Assembly: GCA_937952285.1 (NCBI GenBank)
Contig: CALFZE010000110.1
Coordinates: forward strand, 1 to 33,304
Direction of reading: 5' to 3'
DNA: 33,304 bases
From: UBA2428 sp002343545
GTDB taxonomy: Bacteria > Bdellovibrionota > UBA2428
Part shown: piece after piece, positions 22,532 through 30,136 of the stretch
Position numbering within the stretch: position 1 is the first letter of the stretch
Layout of the letters: the number at the start of each line of letters is the position of its first letter
Notes under the pieces: model-generated
Told to the model about the DNA's origin: nothing
What the model saw: the letters and a program-made list of their open reading frames with translations, nothing else
The model's database searches: none
Position numbers and translations under genes: made by a program

Positions 22532-23455
22532 ATGAATCACTCGGCATCCGTTCTCGCCTTCAGTTTGGTTTTCCTCTCGCTGCCGTCGGAGGCGGCCCCC
22601 GTTTTCTCGAAGCCAGCGCGCTTCGAAACGACCGTCTGTCAGGACAGCCTCGGAAATCGTCCGGCTCATCTACGCATCGAGGCCCCTTCGTCCGAAGCTT
22701 TTCGGATCCAGCTCACGGAGGGAATGCGTCGTTGGGATCTCGTCACGGAAGGAATGAACGCCGTTGCGGTCCGTCATCCTTCGGATCAGGGGAACGGATA
22801 CTTGGGAGCCGTGCGTTTGCGGGTCCGCAACCGGGTCGGAAACACGTCCGAGCCCTTGCATCTCGTGATCGGTGACTTGCTCTCCAAGCGAGGTTCGATC
22901 GAGTTCCGCCTCGTGCCGACCGGAGGGGACGGGCGTGAAGGCGCGCCGCTCGCGGAAGGCTTCATGGTGTGTCGCAACGGATCGATGGGGCATCTCGCCT
23001 CCGTGATCTTGGACTCGCTGCCGAGCTCGTCGGCGACCTTGCTGCCGCCCGTGGAACTCGAGTCTTACCTGACGACGCGCGCCGAGCAGGCGCTGGGGCC
23101 TTTGCTCCGGCATCCCAGCGCGAGGAATCGCAGCTTCCGCATCCCGTCTTTCGGACGCCTGAGCGCTTACGGTTTTCGGCTCGGCAAGTTCTCGGCGGGC
23201 AACGAAGCCGGATCTTTCGCGGATATTCGTTTGGGCGTGCGCTTGGGTAACGACTATCCGGAGCCGAGCCACCGTTGCGAAGCTCTCATCCACGCGAGCG
23301 TTCTGGACGAAGACCAGATTGAGCGCCTCGAGGCCCGCGGCGAAGTCTTCGTCGTGGTCGACGGACCGCGCGAAGGCACGAAGCGCACGAACTACAGCAC
23401 GGTGCTCCGCTTGCAGTCCTTCGGAAGCTGCGGACCCGCCGGCATGTACCCGTAG
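22532..23455 (+). CDS. Secreted protein of unknown function
   Basis: The 307-residue protein has a signal peptide (MNHSASVLAFSLVFLSLPSE, cut near EAAP). The mature part is beta-rich with cysteines at about positions 38, 151, 256 and 301. An IRLGVRLGNDYPEPSHRCEA segment and a C-terminal SFGSCGPAGMYP stand out, but no family was recognised. The ATG has AAGGAG (22520-22525) six bases upstream. The divergent LysR gene may regulate it. A strong hairpin begins 16 bases after the stop. Confidence 0.75.
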   Translation: MNHSASVLAFSLVFLSLPSEAAPVFSKPARFETTVCQDSLGNRPAHLRIEAPSSEAFRIQLTEGMRRWDLVTEGMNAVAVRHPSDQGNGYLGAVRLRVRNRVGNTSEPLHLVIGDLLSKRGSIEFRLVPTGGDGREGAPLAEGFMVCRNGSMGHLASVILDSLPSSSATLLPPVELESYLTTRAEQALGPLLRHPSARNRSFRIPSFGRLSAYGFRLGKFSAGNEAGSFADIRLGVRLGNDYPEPSHRCEALIHASVLDEDQIERLEARGEVFVVVDGPREGTKRTNYSTVLRLQSFGSCGPAGMYP

Positions 23456-23470
23456 TTGAAGCACGCCGTC

Positions 23471-23496
23471 CCCCGGGGGACTTCGTTCTCCCGGGG
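23471..23496 (+). terminator. Hairpin terminator after the secreted protein gene
   Basis: CCCCGGGGGA (23471-23480) pairs with TCTCCCGGGG (23487-23496) around CTTCGT, ten pairs with one G-U. It is very stable and sits in the gap before srkA. Only TGTTAGT follows, so the U-tract is poor and termination may be partial. Confidence 0.5.
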
Positions 23497-23540
23497 TGTT
23501 AGTCTACTCCGGCGATGAGGGTTTCGGCGGAGCGGCGGTG

Positions 23541-24563
23541 ATGGAAGGTAGCGAAAGTTTTTTCTCGCTCGTTCCGGACCGGGTCCTGGATTCGGTCGAG
23601 CGGTCGCTTGGGCTCGTGGAGCGCGGACTGCGCGCGACGGGGCGCACGATCGTGCTGAACAGCATCGAGAACCGCGTCTACGAGGTTGAACTCGAAGACG
23701 GAACTTCGGTCGTTGCCAAGTTCTACCGCCCCGGCCGCTGGTCGCCGGAACAGATTCTCGAGGAACACGATTTCTTGGCCCGTCTCGTCGCGGCCGAGGT
23801 TCCGACCGTGGCGCCCTTCGACTTCGAAGCGAACGTCGTCGCGAGCGTGGACTTTCCGGTTCGTCGTTCGCTGTCGAGCACCGAAGACGGCATCCTTTTC
23901 GCGGTCTTTCCGAAGCTACGCGGTCGCCTGCGCGACGAACTCAAGCCCGACGAACTGCGCCAACTTGGGCGTTTTCTCGCTCGTCTGCATAACGTCGGCT
24001 CGACGACGCCCTTCCGCCATCGACTCACCCTCGACGTGGAGACCTTCGGCTGGGATGCGCTCGACTATCTGGACGATTCGGGGTTTCTGGGTGAATCACG
24101 GGATCGTTACCTCGACGTGGCGGAACGTGTCCTACGCGGTATTGCGCCGCGACTTGAGGGCTTTCCGGCTCAGTCCGTCCACGGCGACTGCCATATTGGC
24201 AACGTCCTTTGGAACGAGTTCGGGCCCTTTTTTGTGGATTTCGACGATATGGTCACGGCGCCCGTCGTTCAGGATGTTTGGATGATCGTGCGCGGACGCG
24301 ACGACGATGCGCGGCGGGATCGTGACTATTTGCTCGAGGGCTACGAGGAAATGCGGCCTTTCCCGTGGGTGCAGCTCGCCCTCATCGAGCCACTAAGGGC
24401 GCTTCGGCTCATCCATTATTCCGCCTGGATTGCAAGACGCTGGAGCGATCCTTCGTTCCCGCGCACCTTCCCGCATCTCGACGGAGAAAATTCAAGGGAA
24501 AAATATTGGTTCGACGAGATCCAAGCCCTCACTCAGATTCTTGCTTTCCTTGAGCACGAGTGA
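23541..24563 (+). CDS. srkA: Stress response kinase A (YihE/SrkA-type)
   Basis: This 340-residue protein kinase-like enzyme closely follows E. coli SrkA motifs: NSIENRVYEVELEDG, VVAKFYRPGRWSPEQILEEH, the catalytic loop VHGDCHIGNVLW, the metal-binding VDFDDMVTAPVVQDVWM, and LIEPLRALRLIHYSAWIARR. SrkA is a Ser/Thr-phosphorylating cytoplasmic kinase that counters programmed death under stress in E. coli. The ATG at 23541 is used because upstream in-frame codons have no homology; GGCGG precedes it only weakly. The stop overlaps the tex start (GTGA at 24560-24563). Confidence 0.92.
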   Translation: MEGSESFFSLVPDRVLDSVERSLGLVERGLRATGRTIVLNSIENRVYEVELEDGTSVVAKFYRPGRWSPEQILEEHDFLARLVAAEVPTVAPFDFEANVVASVDFPVRRSLSSTEDGILFAVFPKLRGRLRDELKPDELRQLGRFLARLHNVGSTTPFRHRLTLDVETFGWDALDYLDDSGFLGESRDRYLDVAERVLRGIAPRLEGFPAQSVHGDCHIGNVLWNEFGPFFVDFDDMVTAPVVQDVWMIVRGRDDDARRDRDYLLEGYEEMRPFPWVQLALIEPLRALRLIHYSAWIARRWSDPSFPRTFPHLDGENSREKYWFDEIQALTQILAFLEHE

Positions 24564-27199
24564 CAATCTCACCGGCTGTGAATTTCGAACTGTATCTGAA
24601 ATCCCACCATGCCCAGATCCCGTTTCGCTCGGCCGAAGCCGTCCTGAAACTTTCCGAAGAGGGAGCGACCGTTCCCTTCATCGCGCGCTACCGGAAGGAG
24701 CAGACGGGGAATCTGGACGAAACCGATATTCGCCACGTCATCGATACGAAGGCCGAGTGGGACGAAGTTCTCAAGCGCCAAGCCTTCATCCTGTCCGAGA
24801 TCGACAAACAGAAGAAGCTCACCGAGTCGCTCAAGAAGGAAATCGAGACGACTTTCGATCTCGACCGTTTGGAAGACCTTTACCTCCCGTACAAGCTCAA
24901 GCGCCGCACGAAGGCGACCATCGCGAAGGACGCGGGCCTCGAGCCCCTCGCGAACTGGATTTGGGACACCGGCCACGGCACCGTGCAGCCCGAACCCGGC
25001 CAGACCCTCGAAGTCTGGGCGATGACCTTCCGCAACGAAAAGGCCGAGATCCCGACCGCCGAGAAGGCGATCGAAGGCGCGCAAGACATTCTGATCGAGC
25101 GCCTCGCCGAGCAGGCCGAGCTTCGCCAGCACGTCCGTACGATGCTCATGGAACATGGTTTCGTGCGCACGGGTAAGGGCAAGAAAGCCAAGGAACCGAG
25201 CAAGTACTCCAACTACTTTGAGTACTTCGAGCCCGTGGGCTCGCTCATGTTGCCGCAGAACTCGCACCGCTATCTCGCGCTTCGCCGCGGTTGGATGGAA
25301 GAAGAACTGACCTGTTCGATCGGCGGCGAGCCCGGTGACGAAGGTTTCGAACCCGCGCTCCTGGAGCCCTTCGAGCGCGCGGCCTGCACCGTGCCGGATT
25401 CTCCCGGCGCGCCGGTTCTCGCGAAGGCGGCCAAGCTTGCGCTCAAAGCCCACGTGCTTTCGAGCCTCGAGGCCGAAGTCCATAAGTCCCTCAAGACGAT
25501 CGGCGACGAAACTGCGATCCGCGTCTTCGCCGAGAACGTGAAGAAGCTCCTGCTCGAGGCTCCGTACGGCGCGAAGACCGTGCTGGGCGTGGATCCGGGT
25601 ATCCGCACGGGTTGCAAACTCGCCGTCATCGACGCGACGGGCGCGCTTCTCGAAGACGACGTCATCTACTTGCAGACCGAAGTCGGCAAGCAGGAATCCA
25701 AGAAGAAGCTCGCCGCGCTCGTCGCGCGCCGCGAGCTCGCGGCCATCGCCGTGGGGAACGGCACCGCGGGTCGCGAGACCGAGTCCTACCTGCGCGAATG
25801 GCTCAAGGAGGCCGAGCTTACCAAGATCCCCGTGGTCATGGTGAACGAGTCGGGCGCCAGCGTGTACAGCGCGAGCGAAGTCGCGAAAGAAGAGTTCCCC
25901 GACAAGGACGTCACGGTGCGCGGCGCGGTCTCGATCGCGCGGCGTTTGCAGGATCCCTTGGCCGAGCTCGTCAAGATCGACCCCAAGAGCATCGGCGTCG
26001 GCCAGTATCAGCACGACGTTAGCCAGAGCCGCCTTAAGAAGTCCCTCGACGAAGTCGTCGAAAGCTGCGTGAACTCGGTCGGCGTGAACCTGAACACGGC
26101 GTCGTACCACTTGCTCTCGCAGGTTTCCGGTATCGGCCCCGCGCTCGCAAAATCCATCGTGAGCCACCGCGCTTCGAAGGGTCTCTTCAAGTCGCGCCAA
26201 GATCTTCTCGAGGTCACGCGCTTCGGCGCCAAGAACTTCGAGCAGGCGGCGGGCTTCCTGCGCATCCCGGGCGGCGTGAACCCGCTCGACAACACGGGCG
26301 TTCACCCCGAGCGCTACGCGATGCTCGAGGCGCACGCGCAGAAGAACGGCAAGCACGCCGGAGATCTCGTGGGCGAAGGCGTGACGTGGCTCAAGGGCCA
26401 GAAGGACCTCAAAGCCGAGATCGGCGAGTTCACCTTTGACGACGTCATCCGCGAACTCGAGAAGCCGGGCCGTGACCCGCGCGATACTTTCGTTCCCTTC
26501 GCGTACCGCGACGACATTCACGAAGTGAAAGACCTTAAACCCGACATGATCGCGCCGGGCATCGTGACGAACGTCACGAACTTCGGCGCCTTCGTCGACA
26601 TCGGCGTACACCAAGACGGCCTCGTGCACTTGTCGCAGCTCGCGGATCGCTTCGTGAAGGATCCGCGCGACGTCGTGGCTCCGGGCGACCGCGTGACGGT
26701 GAAGGTGCTCGGCGTGGACTTCGCGAAGAACCAGATTTCGCTTTCGATGCGCGGTCTCAACCCGCACAAGAACGTGGGCGGCGAGCCCCGTCGCGAGAGC
26801 GGCGGCGTCCAGCGCGCGGAACGTCCGGCGCCGCGAGACGATCGCGCCGGCCCCGGTCGCTTCAATGGTCCCCGCGATGACCGTGGCCCCTCGCGCGATA
26901 TGCGCGGCGGCTCCGCTGGTGGCGATCGCAATATGCGCGGCGGCTTCGGCGGCGGCCCGCGCGGTCCGGGTGGACCCGGCGGTGGCGGCGGAGCTCGCGG
27001 AGCGGGTGGTCCGGGTGGATTCCGTCCTTCGGGCGGTCCCGGCGGCGCCTTCGGCAACAACAAGGGCTCGCGTCCGTCGGAACCCCCGCGTTCCTTCAGC
27101 GGCGGCGGTGGCGCCCCGCAAGGTGGCGGCGGTCCGAAGGGCAAGTTCTCGAACAACCCCTTTGCTGTCCTCGCGAACCTCAAGAAAGATTTGAAGTAG
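24560..27199 (+). CDS. tex: Tex-family RNA-binding transcription accessory protein with Gly/Arg-rich insert
   Basis: Tex/YhgF proteins bind nucleic acids and influence transcription and stress survival. The order of domains is normal. The Tex N-terminal part carries VPFIARYRKEQTGNLDETDI. A YqgF-like RNase H fold starts LGVDPGIRTGCKLAVIDATG, and a helix-hairpin-helix region includes VSGIGPALAKSIVSHRASKG. The S1 domain is PGIVTNVTNFGAFVDIG to NQISLSMRGL (near residue 733). About 146 residues follow, mostly Gly, Arg, Pro, Asp and Asn with RGG and RGGFGGG motifs, before the usual-looking end SNNPFAVLANLKKDLK. At 879 residues it is about 100 longer than E. coli Tex because of this insert. The GTG start overlaps the srkA stop. 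Confidence 0.95.
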   Translation: MTISPAVNFELYLKSHHAQIPFRSAEAVLKLSEEGATVPFIARYRKEQTGNLDETDIRHVIDTKAEWDEVLKRQAFILSEIDKQKKLTESLKKEIETTFDLDRLEDLYLPYKLKRRTKATIAKDAGLEPLANWIWDTGHGTVQPEPGQTLEVWAMTFRNEKAEIPTAEKAIEGAQDILIERLAEQAELRQHVRTMLMEHGFVRTGKGKKAKEPSKYSNYFEYFEPVGSLMLPQNSHRYLALRRGWMEEELTCSIGGEPGDEGFEPALLEPFERAACTVPDSPGAPVLAKAAKLALKAHVLSSLEAEVHKSLKTIGDETAIRVFAENVKKLLLEAPYGAKTVLGVDPGIRTGCKLAVIDATGALLEDDVIYLQTEVGKQESKKKLAALVARRELAAIAVGNGTAGRETESYLREWLKEAELTKIPVVMVNESGASVYSASEVAKEEFPDKDVTVRGAVSIARRLQDPLAELVKIDPKSIGVGQYQHDVSQSRLKKSLDEVVESCVNSVGVNLNTASYHLLSQVSGIGPALAKSIVSHRASKGLFKSRQDLLEVTRFGAKNFEQAAGFLRIPGGVNPLDNTGVHPERYAMLEAHAQKNGKHAGDLVGEGVTWLKGQKDLKAEIGEFTFDDVIRELEKPGRDPRDTFVPFAYRDDIHEVKDLKPDMIAPGIVTNVTNFGAFVDIGVHQDGLVHLSQLADRFVKDPRDVVAPGDRVTVKVLGVDFAKNQISLSMRGLNPHKNVGGEPRRESGGVQRAERPAPRDDRAGPGRFNGPRDDRGPSRDMRGGSAGGDRNMRGGFGGGPRGPGGPGGGGGARGAGGPGGFRPSGGPGGAFGNNKGSRPSEPPRSFSGGGGAPQGGGGPKGKFSNNPFAVLANLKKDLK

Positions 27200-27225
27200 T
27201 TCCTCGAAGTCTCGGGAGGGGCGCG

Positions 27226-27263
27226 CGCCGGCCGCTTAGGTAGCGGTCTGCGCGCGGCCGGCG
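27226..27263. repeat. GC-rich inverted repeat after tex
   Basis: Positions 27226-27235 (CGCCGGCCGC) pair perfectly with 27254-27263, around an 18-base loop. It may slow polymerase after tex; no T-tract follows, and the intrinsic terminator comes about 110 bases later. Confidence 0.5.
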
Positions 27264-27281
27264 AGGCGCGGCCGGCGAGGC
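27254..27281. repeat. 14-bp perfect tandem duplication
   Basis: GCGGCCGGCGAGGC occurs twice in direct succession (27254-27267 and 27268-27281). The first copy doubles as the right arm of the inverted repeat just upstream. Beyond this, 27282-27370 shows no gene or structure that I could support. Confidence 0.9.
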
Positions 27282-27370
27282 CCCCGGCTAGGCGCCCCCG
27301 AACGGGTCCCTCTTCCCTGAGTGCCGCGACTGGATCGCGTTGGACTCAAGTTTCGTGAGGACCCGACGAT

Positions 27371-27404
27371 AAGACCTAAGCTTGGTTAGGGCTTAGGTCT
27401 TTTT
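27371..27404 (+). terminator. Rho-independent terminator of the srkA-tex operon
   Basis: AAGACCTAAGC (27371-27381) pairs perfectly with GCTTAGGTCTT (27391-27401), with a nine-base loop and a run of Ts at 27399-27404. It is oriented to end plus-strand transcripts from tex. On the minus strand it overlaps the last codons and stop of the small peptide ORF, whose TAA lies in the loop. Confidence 0.8.
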
Positions 27405-27484
27405 ACGGTTATCCAGATGACTGCTATCAGCTGGATAACCCTCAGTATCTCAAGAATCAAAGCGAAGACTTCCGGGTGGGCCAT
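27386..27484 (-). CDS. Small hydrophobic peptide (32 residues), candidate membrane or toxin-like peptide
   Basis: The peptide starts MAHPEVFALILEILRVIQ and continues with LIAVIWITVKRPKP. It has a single hydrophobic, probably membrane-spanning, segment (about residues 7-27) and a basic KRPKP tail, a layout shared with small membrane proteins and type I toxins. AAGGAGGT (27490-27497 on the complementary strand) lies exactly five bases before the ATG and is the best Shine-Dalgarno in this window. The RNA would be highly folded: a ten-pair hairpin inside the coding part, and the tex terminator stem around its stop. No known family was recognised and no antisense RNA gene was proven, so it is annotated on signals alone. 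Confidence 0.5.
   Translation of the reverse strand: MAHPEVFALILEILRVIQLIAVIWITVKRPKP
27407..27440. repeat. Inverted repeat inside the small peptide ORF
   Basis: GGTTATCCAG (27407-27416) and CTGGATAACC (27431-27440) are perfect complements with a 14-base loop. It lies in the second half of the small ORF, where the coding constraint is VIQ and WIT on either side, so the pairing may be selected at the RNA level. Confidence 0.7.
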
Positions 27485-27591
27485 ACGGCACCTCCTTTCC
27501 GTCACGCCGCCTTCTTGGCGATGACCCGTCCGTGGGCGAACTCGCCGTTACAAGTTCCGGACCAGTCTCGGATGAAGCTTAAGGATCGCCG

Positions 27592-28143
27592 CTAGGTCCC
27601 GTGGAGGCCCGGGCCGGCGTAGGGCCACGGGCCGCCCGTGTAGCTGCGCGCGACGTGGCGGTAGTGCGTGGCCGAGCGGAGCAAGAACGCTTTCTCTTCG
27701 TCGGTGAGCGGGCGCTTGGCGACGCACGGTCGACCCATAGCGAGCCAGCCCGACGGAATACGCGTGCCTTCCGTGACGAGCGAACCGGCGCCGATGAGCA
27801 CGTCGTCCTCGATGACGGCGTTGTCCATAATGATCGTGCCCATGCCCACGAGCACGCGGCTGCCCACGGTGCACGCATGCAGGACGCAGCTATGGCCGAT
27901 CGTGACGTCATCACCCACGACGAGTCCCGCGCGGCGGTACGAGACATGGAGCATCGAGAGATCCTGGACGTTCGTGCCCGCGCCGATGCGGATCGTGTTC
28001 ACGTCGCCGCGGATAACGCTGCCGAACCAGACGCTGCAATCGGGCCCCATTTCGACGTCGCCCACGATCGTGGCGTTGGGCGCGAGATAAAGCGCGCCGT
28101 ACAGGCGCGGTTCGATGCCGTGGTGCGGGAGGATAAGTGCCAT
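27592..28143 (-). CDS. Gamma-class carbonic anhydrase-like protein
   Basis: The 183-residue left-handed beta-helix (hexapeptide-repeat) protein has the runs LYLAPNATIVGDVEMG, GSVIRGDVNTIRIGAGTNVQ and GTIIMDNAVIEDDVLIGAGS. Three histidines at the metal positions are seen in SMLHVSYR and TIGHSCVLHAC. Members hydrate CO2 or act as acyltransferase-like relatives (YrdA, PaaY, CaiE); the metal ligands favour carbonic anhydrase ancestry, but activity cannot be shown. The ATG is at 28141-28143. It is divergent from the GST gene, with 117 bases between. The 107 bases from its stop to the small peptide hold GGCGAACTCGCC, a short palindrome, and otherwise nothing I recognise. Confidence 0.9.
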   Translation of the reverse strand: MALILPHHGIEPRLYGALYLAPNATIVGDVEMGPDCSVWFGSVIRGDVNTIRIGAGTNVQDLSMLHVSYRRAGLVVGDDVTIGHSCVLHACTVGSRVLVGMGTIIMDNAVIEDDVLIGAGSLVTEGTRIPSGWLAMGRPCVAKRPLTDEEKAFLLRSATHYRHVARSYTGGPWPYAGPGLHGT

Positions 28144-28260
28144 ATGCGTGAGCTTAGCAGGGAGCGGGCGCGGGAGCACCCTCGCTTCGCGCGGGACGAA
28201 CGCCGCGCTTCCGGCGTGAAATTTCCTGGCGCGGCGTGAAAAGTGTGCGAAGCTCCGGCC

Positions 28261-28917
28261 ATGGCGTTGCAGCTTTTCGTCGCGAACAAGAACTACTCCT
28301 CGTGGTCGATGCGTCCCTGGCTTCTCCTGAAGCAGGCCGGCATTCCCTTCATCGAACAGACGATCCTGCTCGGCGCGGAGAGTGGCCCGGCGATCGCCAA
28401 GGTCTCGCCTTCGGGCCGGGTGCCCGTGCTCGTCGACGGCGACCTTCGCGTGCACGACTCGCTCGCGATCTGCGAGTACCTGGCCGAAAAGTTTCCCGAG
28501 AAGAATCTTTGGCCGCGCGATTCGGCGTTGCGTGCCCTGGCGCGGGCTTGGTGCGCCGAGATGCATGCGGGCTTCACCGCGCTCCGCTCGCACGCGCCGA
28601 TGAACGTGCGTCGCTTCCTGGAGAAGACCCCCGCTTGGCCCGAGGAAGTTCGTCGCGACATCGCGCGCATCGAGAAGATCTGGTCCGCGGCGCGGGCCGC
28701 GCGCCCGTCGGACGGCGACTTCTTGTTGGGAGACTTCTCGATCCTGGACGCCTACTACTGGCCGGTCGTGTCGCGCCTGCTGAGTTACCGGGTCGAGCTC
28801 GCGCCCGAGAGTCGCGCTTACGCCCAGTTCGTCTGGCGTCTGCCGGTCGTCTTGGAGTGGGTCAAATTCGCCAAGGAAGAAGAAGCGAGCCTCCCCCACT
28901 ACGACGCCGTCTATTGA
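28261..28917 (+). CDS. Glutathione S-transferase family protein
   Basis: The 218-residue protein has a thioredoxin-fold N-terminal domain starting LFVANKNYSSWSMRPWLLLK, with the likely catalytic Ser in the SSWSMRP loop. The cis-Pro GRVPVLVDG and the DSLAICEYLAEKFP motif bind glutathione. The C-terminal helical domain follows from about residue 85. The substrate is unknown. The ATG at 28261 has no obvious Shine-Dalgarno. The gene's final Tyr and TGA lie inside the left arm of a 165-bp palindrome. Confidence 0.9.
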   Translation: MALQLFVANKNYSSWSMRPWLLLKQAGIPFIEQTILLGAESGPAIAKVSPSGRVPVLVDGDLRVHDSLAICEYLAEKFPEKNLWPRDSALRALARAWCAEMHAGFTALRSHAPMNVRRFLEKTPAWPEEVRRDIARIEKIWSAARAARPSDGDFLLGDFSILDAYYWPVVSRLLSYRVELAPESRAYAQFVWRLPVVLEWVKFAKEEEASLPHYDAVY

Positions 28918-29075
28918 TCTCCGCACAAGTAAAGACACCTCTCTGCTCGGTCTTTTCCCGTCGGCTCGGAAGGCTCCTCGGTCGCTTGCGCCCGGCAAAC
29001 TCGGTCGTCGCCTTCCGAGCCGACGGAAAAATCCACTTCGCATCCAGATGTCTTTATTTGTGCGGAGCTCAATAG
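28911..29075. mobile_element. Nested palindromic element (MITE-like) spanning two stop codons
   Basis: Outer arms 28911-28940 and 29046-29075 match as inverted repeats at 27 of 30 positions (CTATTGATCTCCGCACAAGT and its partner). Inner arms 28958-28974 and 29010-29026 are a perfect 17-bp inverted repeat (CCGTCGGCTCGGAAGGC). Short spacers separate them symmetrically (12-17 bases on the left, 14-19 on the right), and CTCGGTCG occurs twice in the centre (28977-28984, 29000-29007). It fills the gap between the convergent GST and ABC-ATPase genes. Each coding region ends TAT TGA within an outer arm. It encodes no protein. It could be a non-autonomous transposon remnant or a giant bidirectional terminator. 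Confidence 0.75.
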
Positions 29076-30136
29076 CGCGGGAACGTGACGAGATGGTCCA
29101 TCTCGAGGCGGAGGCCGAGGCTTTCGCCGACGGCATGGTCGTGATGCGAGGGGGCGAGCGCGAGGACCTGGCGCCCGCTCGCGAGCTCGACGCGAAAGAG
29201 CGTGTGGGAACCGCGGAAGCTGCGGCTGAGGATCTTGGCCCGCCACGGGCTCGCATCGTCGTGCACGATGTCGTCGGGTCGCACGAGCAGCTCCACTTCG
29301 CTTCCGACCGGATACGCGGGCGACCCCGCGAGTAAACCGAACTCGGTTTCGAGGCCTTGGGCGACGACCCGCCCCGGGAGAAATACGCCTTGGCCCAAGA
29401 AGTCCGCGACGTCCCGCGTGGCCGGTCGATGATACAGCTCGAAGGGCGTGCCCCATTGCTCGAGTCGGCCCTGGACGAGTACGCCGAGCCGGTCGCCCAG
29501 ATCGAAGGCTTCTTCTTGCTGGTGCAGCACGGCGAGCGAGGTGATGCCGACTTCGCGAAGGATGCGCCCGAGCGATTCCACGAGTCGCGCCCGGAGATCG
29601 GGATCGAGCTGGCTAAAGGGCTCGTCGAGAAGGAGCAGGCGCGGGGCGGGGGCTAACGCGCGCGCAAGGGCGACCCGTTGCTGTTGGCCGCCCGAAAGTT
29701 CGTAGGGATGTTTGGCGGCCTCGGCCGAGAGACCCACGAGATCGAGCATTTCGCGCACCCGCCGCTTGCGCGCCTCGGGCTCCACGCGAAAAAGTCCGAA
29801 GCCCACGTTCTCGGCGACGTTCAGGTGCGGAAAAAGCGCGAAGTCCTGGAAGACGATACCGACCTGCCGCGCTTCGGGCGGAAGGCCGCCGCGCGCGGAA
29901 GCGAGCACTTCGTCGTCGCAGCGGATCTCTCCGCGCGTCGCGGCTTCGAAGCCCGCGATGGCGCGCAAGAGCGTGGTCTTGCCGGAACCGCTCGGGCCGA
30001 CGAGGCATCCGATGCGGCCTGCCTCGAGCGTGAAGTCCACGGCCCGGACGATCGCCCGCCCGCCCAGCTCGACGTGCAGGTCGTGGACGCGGAGGCTCTG
30101 CGGTGAGCTTGCCAGGGGAGAAACGGAGACTTTCAC
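29069..30136 (-). CDS. fbpC: Ferric iron ABC transporter, ATP-binding protein
   Basis: The 355-residue ATPase drives the iron transporter encoded with it. Walker A is GPSGSGKTT, the Q-loop is VFQDFALFPH, the signature is LSGGQQQR, Walker B is LLLLDEP, and the H-loop is AVLHQQEEAF. A C-terminal regulatory (TOBE-type) domain covers about residues 245-355. The GTG start (30134-30136) overlaps the permease stop (GTGA). The C-terminus ends FPRY, with the last codon and stop in the palindromic element. The iron assignment comes from the permease and binding protein next to it and the Fur-like site upstream. Confidence 0.93.
   Translation of the reverse strand: MKVSVSPLASSPQSLRVHDLHVELGGRAIVRAVDFTLEAGRIGCLVGPSGSGKTTLLRAIAGFEAATRGEIRCDDEVLASARGGLPPEARQVGIVFQDFALFPHLNVAENVGFGLFRVEPEARKRRVREMLDLVGLSAEAAKHPYELSGGQQQRVALARALAPAPRLLLLDEPFSQLDPDLRARLVESLGRILREVGITSLAVLHQQEEAFDLGDRLGVLVQGRLEQWGTPFELYHRPATRDVADFLGQGVFLPGRVVAQGLETEFGLLAGSPAYPVGSEVELLVRPDDIVHDDASPWRAKILSRSFRGSHTLFRVELASGRQVLALAPSHHDHAVGESLGLRLEMDHLVTFPRY

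Noticed and set aside
24569..27121. 850-codon open frame antisense to tex
   Set aside because: Tex is unmistakable in the other strand; the antisense product has skewed Arg/Ala/His/Val composition and no motifs, a normal shadow in GC-rich DNA.
27499..27590. Minus-strand reading frame ending in GEFAHGRVIAKKAA before a stop
   Set aside because: It looks like a protein tail, but the frame has no start codon after the preceding in-frame stop and no Shine-Dalgarno.
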